Positions 1 to 11,633 of a DNA stretch of 64,000 nt are shown one piece after another. Position numbers and translations under genes: made by a program. Origin of the DNA: Globodera rostochiensis. Its lineage: Eukaryota; Nematoda; Chromadorea; Rhabditida; Heteroderidae. The stretch is from the NCBI GenBank assembly GCA_018350325.1, contig JAEVLN010000054.1, forward strand, positions 62,001 to 126,000. The letters run 5' to 3'. The first letter of the stretch is position 1. Every line of letters starts with the position of its first letter. Below the pieces are notes generated by a model that saw only the letters and a program-made list of their open reading frames with translations, was not told the DNA's origin and did no database searches.

Positions 1-478
1 CGGGATTCTGGTCTGCTTCTTGTCGATGCTAGTTCCTCTTCTTTAATCCTCAAATTGCGCTCAAGAAGGGTGATTCGTCGTCTGGCGGCATTGAGCTCGG
101 CACACAGTCTCTCTATGGAAAATTCTGAACTTCTGCAATTTTATTAATTTTTTCCCATTTTTCACCTTGGTCCGTTTGGGTTTGGACGTCGTTTGTAGTG
201 GGAAAGGGCACAAGCAGCACTTCTTCATCCCCAATGGGCGCGTCGAACACGGCTTCTGCTGAGTTTGACGGCTGTTCATCTGGTGGCTGAATTGCTGGAA
301 ATTTTGAAAATTTAAATTGTTAAAATTTCCCTTAAAAATTCATTAAAAACTCACCTTTCTTGGCCAGCCGTGCTTCGCGCGTCTTTGCAGCACTCTCGCG
401 CCTTTCTTCCCGCTTTCTTTCTCGCTCCCGTACAGCTTTCTTAGCATTAAGCTTGCACAATAATTTTCTTTTTGCCAT
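1..478 (-). CDS. Coiled-coil protein, 5' part (runs off left edge)
   Basis: Not recognised. Three in-frame exons are visible: 478-355 (ATG, starting MAKRKLLCKLNAKK), 294-166 and 112 to the window edge. Donors are GTGAGT and GTGAAA, acceptors are TTTCCAG and CCATAG, and the phases join cleanly. The first exon is almost entirely Lys/Arg/Glu. The second is acidic and Pro/Thr-rich. The third begins a leucine- and arginine-rich helix (ELNAARRRITLLERNLRIK) that looks like a coiled coil. The charged head followed by a coiled coil would suit a nuclear or cytoskeletal adaptor, but no family can be named. The C-terminus lies to the left of the window. The gene model is fairly sure; the function is unknown. 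Confidence 0.6.
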
Positions 479-779
479 ACTATCTGTAAAAAAGGAAACA
501 AATTGACATTTTAATGCTCTCATACAAAAACCAATGATAGATACCATTTCAAAGTAGATAAAATCTATTTCTTATTTTGTTTTCTAGGGATGGTGAAAGT
601 TTGAGAAGGATCGGCCAGAGGGAAAAAAAGTTTTCCAGAGCGAAGTGCGGGATGGTCAAAATAATTATTAAAAAAGATGAGAGAGAACGCCAAAAGAAGA
701 GAACGATTAGAGAAAGAGAGGGAAAAGCGAGATAGTGCACTGTCTACCTTAAACGGTAATAAAATGCAAAAATTACGCG

Positions 780-905
780 CTGTGAAAGCTTTAACTTAAT
801 TAGCTCAAGTCGAGATCTTTCGAGTGGCTTTAAGAATTTCTGTCGGTTAAGGTTGAAGCAAATTATTGCCCCGATCTTCTTGGTTATGAGTTGGGATTCT
901 GTCCC
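780..905 (+). repeat. Dispersed repeat, AGTTATTGCCCCGATCTTGA family, copy 1
   Basis: This stretch matches 41590-41790 and 54707-55083. Shared words are TTAACTTAAT, GAGATCTTTCGA, GGCTTTAAGAATTTCT and ATTGCCCCGATCTT. In the 54.7 kb copy the same words occur twice in inverted orientation, so this is one arm of a fold-back element. The rest of 550-1440 holds no gene I can support. Confidence 0.6.
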
Positions 906-1452
906 AGTTACCCAAAATATCCCCGCCCACAATTGTTTACTGGTCATTGCCCTCTCCCCTTTTGCCCTGTCAGTCACTTCTGCTTTTCGCCCATATTTGA
1001 CATTGACTTTCCTCCGCACCCCAAAATATTCCTATCGATCGCCTTTTGGCATTTATTGTCTTTTCTCCCTTCCGACAAATAAACGTTTTCATCAACCTCC
1101 CCACAAACATCTCTATTGGGCACTACGAGGCACAACACATTATATTTCGTACTGAAATTGGCTTTTTATGCCATCACTCTGCAGCTTATCTTTTATTAGT
1201 GGTACTGAAGTGTCTTTTTTACACTGGGACTCAGTTGGCCGGCATCCAAATGGAGTCTGATCGAATTTCTTCACACCTAGATCGATTTGTCTCGTCGAGA
1301 GCTGTCGAATGATATTAAATTTGTTGCAATAGGTCCACGGGAAGATACAAAATTTTGGTCAAAAATGTCCATTTTTGGCAATTTTTAAACGGTTCAAAAA
1401 CCGGTTTAAATGCTTTTCCGCGCCAAAATTTTGATTGATCTATCGTTTTCAG

Positions 1453-1779
1453 TAGTGTTCGGCAAATGGGGTTTTTCGGTATTCGGTATCGGTATTTCGG
1501 TAAAATACCGAAAAAAAATACCGCGGTAATACCGAAAAATACCGCGGTAATACCGAAAAATACCGCGGTAATACCGAAAAATACCGAAAATACCGCGGTA
1601 TTCCAGTCAGAGATATCTTGGTCGGTATTCGGTATCGGTATTTCGGTATAATACCGATACCGAAAAAAAACCGAAATCCCAAAATTTCTTCGGTCGGTAT
1701 ACCGAATCGGTAATACCGAAAAAAATACCGCGGTAATACCGAAAAATACCGCGGTAATACCGTACCGTGCCGAACACTA
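1453..1779. mobile_element. hAT-type MITE with ATACCGCGGTAATACCGAAA array
   Basis: The terminal inverted repeats are TAGTGTTCGGCA and TGCCGAACACTA. The element is flanked by an exact 8-bp direct repeat GTTTTCAG (1445-1452 and 1780-1787), the duplication size typical of hAT elements. The inside is almost nothing but repeats of CGGTATTTCGGT and ATACCGCGGTAATACCG, which are self-complementary, so the strand can fold on itself. It has no coding capacity; apparent ORFs here are repeat translations. Confidence 0.85.
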
Positions 1780-2013
1780 GTTTTCAGCACCTAAGAAAAC
1801 GTATAAACGTGTTTTTAAGTGATTTTACAAAAATTACATATAGTGAAATTTTACCACCAATTTTTATAACAAAATTCACATCAAAAATCAAAATTTTTTC
1901 TGGCTACGCCCTTGGTTCACTGCAGTTTATCCGAATAAGTTTTCGTTTGAAAAATTCCCCCGTCCATTTGCCGTTCATTTACTTTTGTCCGTACTGAACG
2001 ACTTGAATTTCAG

Positions 2014-3554
2014 AAAAAAAACAATTTCAAAGAGAGTTCGTTTTGCGGAGGAACAAAATCAGCAGTTATTGTTCTCATCAATGGAACACAGAGTGAAGAG
2101 AAGTCGAATTGAAACGGAGGACGAAGTTGTCGATGATGACAATGATGGGGGAGAAACGGCAGAAACTTCAATGAAACTGACGACCAAGAAACACACACTG
2201 GACTCGGACGAGGAGGACGAGACGGACACGCACCAACGGCTGGACATGGACAAGGTTTGTGTGTCATTAGCTAGCTGAACACGCAAAATTCGTGTCTTAA
2301 TTTTGCGAAGGCGAAGAGTTCTGATGGTTAGGCTCCGTCAAATATTTTTTGTATTTGACAATTTGCATGGAATGGGTGTGTCTTCTGAGTTTGAATTCGA
2401 TACCAAGTCCCTGATTTAAATTATATTCCAAATTTCCCGTTTTTAGGTCGAAGGTCAGGAGGAGTCGACGCTCGAGTATGAGGGCCAAGTGAAGATCATG
2501 CCGTTCAACATGAAGGATGACTTGGAGGAGGGGCACTTCGACGCGAACGGCACTTTCATTTTCGACAAAAAGGAGGACGTGATCAAAGACGCATGGCTGG
2601 ACAACATCGAATGGGACAATGTGAAAAATGCGGCCGGGAAGCATTGGGGCAAAGTGAGCGGCGGACAAAAAATAATTGACATTTTAATGATTTTTGTTGC
2701 AATAATTGACTAGAAATTCAAAAAAGAACGAATTTTCTTTTTGAGTTTGCTCTATTGAAAAATTTTCGCTGGGCGAGAATTTTTTCGATAGTTTAGCAGG
2801 AGGGGGGGGGGGGGATTCCCGGATCGGGATTCGGTATAAAACCCGGTTCGGGGAATTAACCCGAAAATTAAATTCCCTTTGCTCCGAACCGGATCCCCAG
2901 GCCGGGCCCTTTTTTGTGTACTTTGAAGAAATGCATCGGTTCCGTTCAGCTGGACGACGAAGAGGGCAAAAAGTCGGACGATGAAAAGGAAGTGGAGCCG
3001 AAGGACGTGTACCGGCGACTTTTGGAATTACTCAACGAAAAGGAGACAATTGCGGGCGCATTGAAGCGACTGAACAGCGAGAAGAGTAAGTCAATCGGTG
3101 GTGATCAGAAGCAACGGGTTGGAGAAGGGTCAGAAGCAAAATATGCGGGCACATAGCCGGAGGGGCGCCGAAATGAACTCGCGCTCTCCAACGACATTTT
3201 TTTCTCATTTTGAAGGGATGAACGCAGCGGAGGAGCGCAAGCGCCGCTGGGCAGCCAAAAAGTCGGGCGCGAACGTGCAGGAGGACGAGAAGAGCAAGCA
3301 GGTCGCAGAGCTGACAGTACTGGCCGACTCGCTCGTTTCACTGGGCAACATGGAGGCCTACCAATTGAACCAGGCGGGATACCAATTTATTCTCCAAATG
3401 TGCAAATTCCTAACTAATCGAGAGAATTATCGTTTTTTTAATTATTCGGCAATTTTTAAAGGAAGGCATCAACGCACTGCTGAACGCTTTGAAGACGGCC
3501 AATCGAATACCGGGCGCCAAAAAGGCAACAATGGACATGTTCTCGGAGGAGTGA
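2014..3554 (+). CDS. CD2BP2: CD2BP2/Lin1-like U5 snRNP protein, lacking the GYF domain
   Basis: Homologue of CD2BP2 (U5-52K), a U5 snRNP-associated protein in the nucleus. Exons seen: from 2014 (acceptor TTTCAG) to 2254, 2447-2653, 2950-3085, 3216 to about 3370, and a last exon from about 3461 to the stop at 3552-3554. Family signatures in order are KRVRFAEE, HTLDSDEEDETD, VEGQEEST, PFNMKDDLEEGHFDANG, DAWLDNIEW, LLELLNEKETIAGALKRL, and SLGNMEAYQLNQ joined to EGINALLNALK. The last intron has no usable GT donor; CAG followed by GCGGGA would be a GC-AG intron. The protein stops after TMDMFSEE, so the C-terminal GYF domain of the human protein is absent. The start codon lies in an unresolved exon upstream of 2014. 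A poly-G and GGATCGGGATTCGG repeat sits in the intron near 2800-2910. Confidence 0.85.
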
Positions 3555-3935
3555 AGAGCAGAAAATTTAAAAAAAACAAAAAATAACGGTCTTTGATCAA
3601 AATATCATTTATTTGACAAACCAAATTAAACGTAAAATATGTCATTTTCCATTGTTTTTCTTCTGTACAAATTCCATTTAAAAAATTGGCACAAACCTTG
3701 TTTATTTTTTTAATGTTAAATGCATTACTCTATTTTGCATGCACTTTTGTCGCATTTTTGAAAAATTTTAAAAACAATTGTTAATCGGAGATGAACCTGC
3801 CATTTATTCGTTAGCGAGAGCAATCGTTTGTATATATTTAATTTTGGTGGTCATTTTCTTTTCTTGGCAATTACTATCATTGCTTTTTATTTTTTTAGAA
3901 AGTACAAAATTAATCCATTCTAAACCAAGTTGGCA

Positions 3936-4218
3936 ATGTCGCAACAATTCGAAGAGGCGTTTCAAAAAGTCTATGAGACGTCGGCTTTTGCGTTTCGTTT
4001 CGGCATTCAGTGGTGTTTTGTGCCGATGATCGTTTTTCTGGGTGAGTGTGTCGGGTGGAGTCTTTGTTTAGGGGAAATTTGATTAAGCATTAAAAATAAA
4101 ATCCGAATTTTAAAAGATTCTCATTGGCATCGAATTTTAAGGCTTCCGCCGGGGCGCCGATCCGTTGCCTAACGGTGAACTTGTGCCGCTGTCGCTCTCA
4201 TCGGTCTTTTGGGGCTGA
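3936..4218 (+). CDS. tomm-7: TOM7, small subunit of the mitochondrial outer-membrane translocase
   Basis: Two exons, 3936-4041 and 4142-4218, joined across a 100-base GTGAGT...TTTTAAG intron inside a glycine codon, give a 60-residue protein. It starts MSQQFEEAFQKVYET, has the family's single membrane helix with FAFRFGIQW and PMIVFLG, then the diagnostic GFRRGADP and the C-terminal SVFWG, matching the human ending LSLLWG. TOM7 tunes assembly of the TOM complex that imports mitochondrial precursors. It lies 380 bases after the CD2BP2 stop and 220 bases before the TMX2 start on the same strand, so a shared transcription unit is possible, but I see no trans-splice evidence. At 60 residues the length is normal for the family. 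Confidence 0.93.
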
Positions 4219-4441
4219 ATAAACTGCGCGCACATGCGACCTGAATTTGCTCATCAAATTGTTTATTTTTGATAAATTTGTCCGTTGTTTTGTCCTTTCC
4301 ATGTCTCTACACAATGGCTGATTTAACCCAACTTTCTTTTAATTCGTTTTGTTTTTGCTTCCTTCTTGTCCAAGCAGTTCAAAACGTCGACCCGAACTTG
4401 ATGTATTTTCAGAGCACTTTTTTTTTGTTTGAACTAAAGAA

Positions 4442-6527
4442 ATGTCGCCAATCGACAGATTGTGTGTCGAGTTGCGCAGTGTGTACAGCGTCCACCATTT
4501 GCTGAACTTCGTCCTTTCCGTGGCGTTCCCTCTCAGCAAATTGCTCCCGCCGCTGCCCAATTTGCTGTACGGTCAGCGACAGCCCGGGTTCGATTCGGTG
4601 AGATTCAAAAAACCATTTTATCCTTTTTTTTAAATTTGAAGTTTGAATCAAAAAAGGGTGTTCAAATTAAAAAATATTTATATAAATAACCTTGTTCGTA
4701 TTTAGAGAGAACGTGAAGTGCTCATCTTTCTGGCGGTTGTCATTTTGTGGAAGAATCGAAAGGCATTTTTGGGGGATTTTATTTATTTTTCAATTTATCA
4801 ATACTGAAATTTGTTCACATTTATTCAAAAAATTAGGTCGGAAGCATTTTCAATCCAAAATTTTGCACAAAGCTAAAAGTGATGACCAAAAATTGATCGA
4901 AATTAATTTTTTGCAAATTTGTGCCAACATTTTCTCTCTTTTTTAGGCCATTAACAGCCTTCATTCGCTGTCCATCAGTTTTTTGTTTGCCAAATTGGCC
5001 GGCGCCGCGCTTTTTTTTCGCTGTTCGTCGTTATTTGGGTTGGTCGCCTTTGCCTCTAACGGCACGACGGGACAAAAAAATCCTTCAAAATTTTTTGGAA
5101 TTAATTAGAAAAAACAAAAGATTCCCATAATTTTTGAGGGGAAATACTAAGAAAAAAAAGGGTTCCTTTAAAATGCAATTCCGCTTCTTTTTTTTCAATT
5201 TCGATTTTTTGTTTTCAGTTTGCTTTACGCCGTTTTTGCCCTGCTCATTTTCGTTTTGGTGCCCGAACCGTTGCCCCCCGATTCGACAAACATTCGCTAC
5301 TTCCGCGCAAACGAACTTCAGGTGAGAAAATAAATAAATAATAAAAATTTTGGCCCGCAAAATGAATTAAAAATGTAGAGGACAAAAATTAAGCTTTTTT
5401 AGTTTTGTTTTTTTAAAACAAAAATGCGATGCGTTTTTTTTTGTCATGAAATCGGAAAGTTTAGAGAACGCTGGAGGAGGACAAATCGGTCGTTTGGGTG
5501 ATCGAATTCTTCACAACTTGGTCGCCTGGTGAGCATTCAAAGATTATTTTTCCCCTAAAATTAGTTTTTCCAAAACCCTCCCCGGAAAAAAGTAATTTTT
5601 AGGAAAGAATTGCGCGTTTTTTTTTTTGTAACTTTTCACATTTTTGTTATTTTTTTTACAATATTTTTACTTTAATATTTCGTTTTCCACAGATTGTCGC
5701 TACGTGGCGCCAGTTTTCAGTACTCTTAGCGAAAAGTACGTTTTGTCAGCAATTTTATATAATTCTCATTCCCCAACCAAAAGGTATTCTCTGCCAAATT
5801 TGCGTTTTGGTAAGCATTTTCAATTTGGCAATTTTATTCCACTTAAAGTTGGGGAAACTGAAACCGGTGTTTTGGAGAAAACCGGAACCAGGAGTACAAA
5901 ATAAACAAATTAAAATCTAGTTTATGTATGGAATGGAAATCCGGTTTTCCGAATCAAACCCGGGATTTTTTTGTCCCGGAAAATTTCCGGTTCATCACGT
6001 TCATTCTTTTAAATGTTAAAAACCAATTTTTGTACCCTCCCCCCCCCCCCCCCTAAAAAGGAAAATTGGACGTCGGCAAACATACAAAAGATGGCGCGCA
6101 CTTTCGCGTCAACACGCACGCCAGCAGCAAGCAGTTGCCCAGCGTCGCGCTGTTCAAGAACGGCGTGCAGGTGGAGAGGAGGCCGCTGGTGGAGCAGCGA
6201 CGGGCCGTCCCGTTTCTTTTTAATGAGGTTGGTAGTGGTGTTCTCCCATATTGTCCAACTTTGGCGGAGCATACGCACCACCGAACTGTCCCAAAAGCTC
6301 CCCCCCCCCTCCGAATCTCCATGTCTGGTAGCTGTGGCACCATGCTTAAATCTAAAAAAATTTCCAATTTTCCATTCTCCATAACATTTATTGAATTTTC
6401 ACTGGATCTTTTCTTTTCTTGGATACGATTTTTTTTTACTGTTCAGAATAACATCATTTTGGCGTTGGACCTCAACGACATTTTCGCCGAGTGCAAATCC
6501 GTGCGAATTCGGCGGAAGGACGACTAA
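4442..6527 (+). CDS. TMX2: TMX2-like thioredoxin-related transmembrane protein
   Basis: Nine exons rebuilt in phase (4442-4597, 4706-4762, 4947-5038, 5219-5321, 5465-5528, 5693-5735, 5784-5809, 6061-6227, 6447-6527) give 262 residues. The N-terminal half holds the membrane segments (REREVLIFLAVVILWKNRK, then GLLYAVFALLIFVLVPEP). The C-terminal half is a thioredoxin fold with VVWVIEFFTTWSPDC, RYVAPVF, LRFGKLDVGK and SSKQLPSVALFKNG. As in human TMX2 (SNDC) there is no CXXC pair: SPDC is the active-site position, so ordinary disulfide exchange is unlikely. Intron 2 begins AAG|GCATTT, a GC-AG intron. The protein is slightly shorter than human TMX2 and lacks its long polar tail. An intron before exon 8 carries a C14 tract. 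A broken copy of exons 3-4 lies near 20 kb. Confidence 0.93.
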
Positions 6528-6801
6528 TTGGGAAAGGACTTTTGATGGAATCTCAAAAAAAAAGGAAAAGCGCCTTTTGACCATCGAATATAACCGCACA
6601 TTTTGTCCTTTAGAGTAAACAATTTGAGAAGAAAGCTGATCAGTGATCACTTTAATAAAAACGCCGCTTTTTATGATCATTTCATCGAATTTTCTGTTCT
6701 TTTGGAAGTTTGGGAGAAAGAGGGAGGAAATATCATTTCATTTATCCATTCATTTAGGCGCATTTCAGCTTCAATTATTCGCTGATGCTCTTCCCCATCT
6801 A

Positions 6802-7776
6802 TCAGTCATTCTCCGGGTAGGGCCCGGCCAGCACTTTTTTGATGAACTCTGTGAAATGTGGGGAAATTGGTGTTGGTTAGACGGTTATGTCGTGTTGCAA
6901 GTGCTTGTACTGCTCGAGGGTCTCTGTTCGGATCGCCAACTCTTTTTTCCCAAGTTGGCGACATGGTTCTAAAGCCGGGACACTCCTTGCCTTTGAAGAA
7001 CTTTTGACGACGAATGCTTCAATCTCAAGCAGTAATGGCTCGAGAGGGGGGCCGGCCCTTTGTGCCACGACTTACGGTCGTAGTTGATCATGCCTTCGCC
7101 GTCCTGGGCGCCCAGTAACAGTTCGTCCGCCTCCTCGGCGGTCAGACGTTCGCCCAGCGCCAGCAGCACGTGCCTGAGCTCGGCCCCCATGACCTTGCCG
7201 CTCTCGTCCTTGTCGAACACCTTCAGACCCTCCACGAAGTCGGCGTACGTGCCCACCTCCTGCAAAAACAGAATGTAAGACTAGGAATTGCACAAATAAT
7301 GTCGAATTCCCCTACATTCCGTTTTGTTTAAAGGATCGAACTAAGAGGCTTTCTTATCCCGTTTCGATCAGCTCCCAATAATCTGATCAAATTCTCTACC
7401 CAAACTGTGTCAGATCACTTAAACACTCCCCCAATCGTCTGATCAGATCATTTCTCAATTCGCGACCTTCTCCTTCGCCAACTGTTCAAAGATGGGCAGC
7501 CATTCCTCGAATGCCAACTTTTTCTCGCCCTTTCGCTTGTATTCCTGTCCCGCCGCTTTCCACACCATCGCATTGGTGGGCTTCAGCCCGCACGCTCTGG
7601 CCACCTCGCCAATTTGGATGGCATCGATTGTGCCCTCCAATTCTGAAAATGATCAGAAATTTCCCCCAGTCTCAAAAAAGGGCCAGAAAGATCAGAAAAT
7701 ATATAGATCAGTTTACTTCAAATTATCATTAAACTTCCCTTACCTTCATCGTAGAGGTTGAAGATTTCCTTGAGCT
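6802..7776 (-). CDS. mlc-3: Essential myosin light chain (MLC-3 type), first codons missing
   Basis: Four exons on the minus strand: 7776-7744, 7642-7467, 7259-7076 and 6848-6802, phases consistent, stop TGA. The chain reads [37 protein letters not shown], then [53 protein letters not shown] and [13 protein letters not shown]. These are the EF-hand pairs of an essential (alkali) light chain, closest to nematode MLC-3. It binds the lever arm of muscle myosin heavy chain. The second-lobe loop [12 protein letters not shown] still looks calcium-loop like, though essential chains usually bind calcium poorly. The initiating exon (a handful of codons ending in phase 1) must lie upstream of 7776 and could not be fixed. 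Confidence 0.92.
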
Positions 7777-8995
7777 CTGGAATTTGAAAAAAACAGATTC
7801 TAACGGTACAAAAACTGGTCACGACCTGCTTGGGACGGCATTTCCGTGCTGCTCCGATCGGTGCTTTGTGATCAGCTTTGTCGATGTGGCGGACACAAGT
7901 GAAGTGTGGGCGTTTGGCTGGTGGGTGGGCCACGGAAGCAGCAGCAGCAGCCGGCTGGCGAGGTCGATGGATGGATGTGCTTGAGCTGGGGAAGGAAAAG
8001 CGGCGATTAGCAAACAAAAAGTGATCTGGAGCGATGGCGGGATGGGGAGGGAGGGGAAGGGGGGGGGGGTGGGGGAACAACTCAAGTGGGAGAGAGAGGC
8101 TCATCGGTTGGGGGGGGGGGGAAGGCAAATGCTCTCTCTCCATCCTTCCATTTCCCCGGCGGCAGAATCGGGACGGGCAAAGTGTGGGGGGAGGAGGCGT
8201 TGGATATCCTCAGAACTGAGACTTGGAGACTGAATGAAGGTGATCGGGGGAGGGGGGGGGGGTATGTTTGCTTGGCGCTGGGAGAATCGGTCGATCGGGA
8301 CGGGATTTGTGTCTCTAATCTCTCCCCCCCCCCATTCTCTCGCTCTCTGCCTGCCAAGCTCATTAATCCGCTTTCTCTTCCCTTCTCCTCCCCGTTCCAT
8401 TGTTCTCTAACAAATAAATGCCAATTCTCTGCCCTTCGCTTCTTTGGCCAAATCAAATCGATGTTCTCTCTCTGTGTGCATTTTGTGGCCATTGTCCGTC
8501 CGATCGGCGGCGGGGGGGGGGAAGAAGCGGCGCCGAATGTGCATAGCCTAAAGCCCTTTCCGCCGCCGGCGCTCTCTCTGCTGAATAAACTTGGAGGGAG
8601 CAGCTTCTTCTTTCTGCCCCCCCGGCTCAAGCAAATGAAAAATGTTTTGTGGAGGAAAAAGAGTGGGACAAATGTTCGAAAGATGAAAAACGAAAAATGA
8701 AGCGTTGGAATGCGGGGATAATTAACAGTTGAAAAAAGAAATTAATTTTGATTGATTAAATTACATTTAAATTTCATCCCTTTTTCTTTTTTACTCTCAC
8801 TTTTGTGTCTGTCCCTCTCTTCCCAATCAACTAGAAACGATCTCATTGCATTTTATTGGGAGGGCATTTGCAACTATTTAACAGATTTACATTTATAAAA
8901 CAAAAATCCGACCTTTTCGTGCAACCAATAGAAAAAGTCGTGGCAAATTCTTTTTAAAATCACAAAAAGGTTTTTTTGATCACGTTACAATTTGT
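7777..8995. other. Upstream/intronic low-complexity region of the myosin light chain gene
   Basis: This stretch must contain the missing first exon and promoter of the myosin light chain. It is rich in G/C homopolymers (for example 8060-8070, 8109-8120 and 8249-8261) and in CTCTCT and CCCTTC stretches. The long ORFs across both strands here are translations of these biased tracts and match no family. I see no second gene. Confidence 0.5.
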
Positions 8996-10072
8996 TCACT
9001 TCCGTTTTTTCTGTTTCGGCGCCGAGTCGTTCTGTTGCTGGTCCCCTTGCTGCTGGCGCGTCTTCAGTTTCGGAATCATTTCCGCCGCGTACAAAAGCAA
9101 TTGGTGTCGTGACATAAATTGGTGCTGCTGCGGCTGTTGTTGTGCCGTTGCCACGGCAGTGCCAGCCTCTGAATTTTTCTCAATTTTTTAGTGAGAAAAA
9201 AATACAAATTTGATATTTTTGCTTTTAAATTTGCACAAGCAATCTTCTCTTCTAGGTCTTATTTCTTATTCAGAATTTAGGGTATTATTACCATTTTCGA
9301 ATATAATTCTGGTCCATAAAAAGTTTGTTCCGATTTTACCATTTTATTAGGGACGTATTCAACAAAAAATCTTCAGATATGTTTTGTCGCCGCCGTTTTG
9401 TCCCCACTCAATTCGTACCCGACCGTTTCGTCTTCGGGTCGAAACGGCGTGGACGAAACGTAGCCGGAGAACGGGCGGGTACAAACTGAACGAAACGATA
9501 CACATTCGTCCCAAAAGGTGCAACCGACAAGAAAATTCGTCCAAAAACAGCAACAATTTTGAATTTTTTTGGAGGAAGATGCACTACTATAGTTGGTTCT
9601 TTTACTTGATAAATTAAATTTTGGGATTTTTCAATCAATGCTAACCGTCCTCGTCGTCTCGGAGCTGTACTCGGACACGCCCCTCCTGCCGCTGTTGGGG
9701 GTCGCCGCGTGGCTGTACCCGTGGATGCACTTTGGCAAGTTCCATCGAACAACGAAAACCGGCATGGCTAAGCACGTCGAATATTTCTACAATAAAACAA
9801 ACAAACTCAATAAAAAATAAATGAATTGCCTAATTTTAAAATAATGTTTTCTACACATAAAACCCTTCATTCGAACACCGAATTCTAACAAGCCAAGCTC
9901 GGCAAGTTCACTGTCATTTAAAATAATTGTCACCTTGACATGTCGGGTTGTCGACCGCTTTCGCTTTAGCAATTCGGCGGCCCTGTGCCAACGATTTGGT
10001 TGCATTGATGTACAGCGGGTAAATGGCCACCCAACGGGCCGGGTCGGAATACGGCTTAAGCTTCACGTCCAT
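8996..10072 (-). CDS. SRP19: SRP19, signal recognition particle 19 kDa protein
   Basis: Three minus-strand exons (10072-9934, 9786-9646, 9168-8996) join in phase into 150 residues. Recognisable family segments are ARWVAIYPLYINATKSLA, GRRIAKAKAVDNPT, EGRVRVQLRDDED, LLLYAAEMIPKLKTR and the lysine-rich tail PKQKKRK. SRP19 binds the tips of SRP RNA helices 6 and 8 and promotes assembly of SRP54 in the particle that targets secretory proteins to the ER. An insert of Gln/His (QQQPQQHQ) precedes the MSRHQLLLYAAEM helix, longer than in human SRP19. The ATG at 10072 is the first in-frame Met; an acceptor-like TTTAG just before it leaves open a small upstream exon. A repeat element begins only 27 bases upstream, so the promoter must be short or lie within it. 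Confidence 0.92.
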
Positions 10073-10098
10073 CAGAAATCTCTAAAGGTAAAGCATAT

Positions 10099-10374
10099 CA
10101 GGGACGTAGCCAGGGGGGGGGGGGAATTCCCCCCCCCCCCCCCGAAATGAAATTTCAGAAAAAAAAAACAAGAGGGGGGACCCTATTGTTTTACACTTTT
10201 ACAACTTTTTGATCAATTTTCTTAACAAATTGCCATCAAAAATCAAAAAAATTTTCCCGGCGGCGCCTATCGGCACCGCCGGGCCGCTCCTGGCGCTCAA
10301 ATGGGAATGCCATCTGAGCGCCGCTCAGATGGATCAATTCCCCCCTCCGAAATTTTTTTCTAGCTACGCCCATG
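10099..10374. mobile_element. hAT-type MITE, CAGGGACGTAGCC family
   Basis: The ends are CAGGGACGTAGCCAG and CTAGCTACGCCCATG, flanked by the direct repeat AAGCATAT (10091-10098 and 10375-10382). The inside has opposing poly-G and poly-C runs and one copy of the GGCGCCTATCGGCACCGCC core. Related ends appear at about 1897-1912, 16630-16650, 19258-19275 and 44046-44065. It sits immediately upstream of SRP19. Confidence 0.8.
10256..10282 (+). repeat. GGCGCCTATCGGCACCGCC core repeat, copy 1 of at least 8
   Basis: A palindrome-like GC-rich core is usually preceded by TTAACAAATTGAGTCAAAAAT and AAAATTTTC. Other copies: 12253-12279, 16531-16552, 31272-31296 and 34064-34089 (same strand), and 19422-19447, 30689-30712 and 39383-39408 (opposite strand). 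Several of these lie inside different hAT elements, so the core is either a shared internal module or a small element that preferentially lands in them. Confidence 0.8.
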
Positions 10375-11190
10375 AAGCATATCATCATTAAATCGTTGAA
10401 ACTTAAAATTCACTAACGCGCGGCAAAATCAAAAACCCCGGGATACGGGAACGGGATTACAAAGAATACCCGAACCGAATCCCGATCCCATTTAATTCCC
10501 CGGAATCTGTTAACAAATTTAACATTTTTGAGTTGTTCAATCCTGCACAAACTCAAAACAAAATAATAAACAATTATCACATGTAACTAACTAGGGCTCA
10601 ACAAAATATGCACATGCATATTTTTTTCCTGAACTGGGAACGGTCTGAAACGCACGAAAAACGTGTTTTCAGCTTGGTTTGAAGCTTCTAGAACGCATTT
10701 CCATGTGCATATTTTGCATATTTGTGCATATTTTCGCTATTTATGTGCATATTTTATGTGCATATTTTGGCATTTTCGCCATTTTTATTCATATTTCGCC
10801 ATTTTCAAAAATTACTTAACAAAAATGCAATAAAAACGAAAAATATACCCCTAAAGATCGACTTTTTCAAAAAACACACCCCTAAAATAACAGTTATAAC
10901 TTTTTTCAAACTCAACCAAATCAAATATACATGGTATCATTAGGAAGCTCAAATTTTATAGAATCTTTCACCAAGCAAAAGCTAAGCGATTCGGAAGGTC
11001 TGAAAGCCTTGAAAAAAATGGCCTCATCAGTAGCAACAAATAGTTTAGCTTATGCTTACAAATAAGTTCTACTCATCATGAGCTTTCAATTGATACCGAC
11101 TTTGTTTGGATTGGGTGGGTATGAAGTAACGGAATTTGGCACTTCCCAATTAAATAAAAATTGATTAAATTAAGCGAAAATTAGCAATTA

Positions 11191-11257
11191 CATGGAGGGG
11201 ATTCGAATCCTCAACCGTTTTTTGTTAACAAGCACACAGACCACTAGGCCAAAATTC
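11191..11257 (-). repeat. tRNA-like (SINE) fragment
   Basis: On the minus strand this reads TGGCCTAGTGG (A-box like) and GGATTCGAATCCC (an exact B box) with about 35 bases between. The cloverleaf pairing is poor and the 5' stem is not matched, so it is more likely a tRNA-derived SINE or pseudogene than a working tRNA. Around it (10390-11470) I see AT-rich DNA with TGTGCATATTT repeats at 10610-10770 and no gene. Confidence 0.45.
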
Positions 11258-11469
11258 AAATCTTTTCCGAACTAGAGCCCCAAAATTGAGCCGCTGTGTC
11301 CAATCAAAAACTTAAGTCTACAAAGAAAGTAGTCTTTGGCACCACCGCCCGCCCGCTTCATTCCACCGTCACAGACTTGGCCAAGTTGCGCGGGCGATCA
11401 ACCTCAAAAAAAGGCACTCATAAAAATCAAAATTTTGAATTTCTTTTCAAAATTCCTTCAGCAGTAAAA

Positions 11470-11605
11470 AAACAACGGTTACACGGATATCCGCGGATAT
11501 TAGGGTCATATCCGTCATCCGTCCGTATCCGTGACGTTCCGAAAAATCATATCCGTTATCCGTCCGTATCCGGATATATCCGCGGATATCCGGATATCCG
11601 TGCCC
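11470..11605. repeat. ATATCCG array
   Basis: ATATCCG and CGGATATCCG words recur here, with inverted ends ACACGGATATCC and GGATATCCGTG. It looks like another small element with a private motif array. No target duplication was found. Confidence 0.5.
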
Positions 11606-11633
11606 ACGCCTGGTGAGAAGCATATGATTAGAC

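Noticed and set aside
1449..1790. Open frames of 113 and 61 codons with YRYFGIPKY-like repeats
   Set aside because: They are translations of the CGGTATTTCGGT array inside a hAT MITE with an 8-bp duplication; no codon structure beyond the repeat.
8082..8700. Long open frames on both strands (182 and 204 codons)
   Set aside because: Composition is driven by G/C runs and CTCTCT tracts; both strands are open together and no motif is recognisable.
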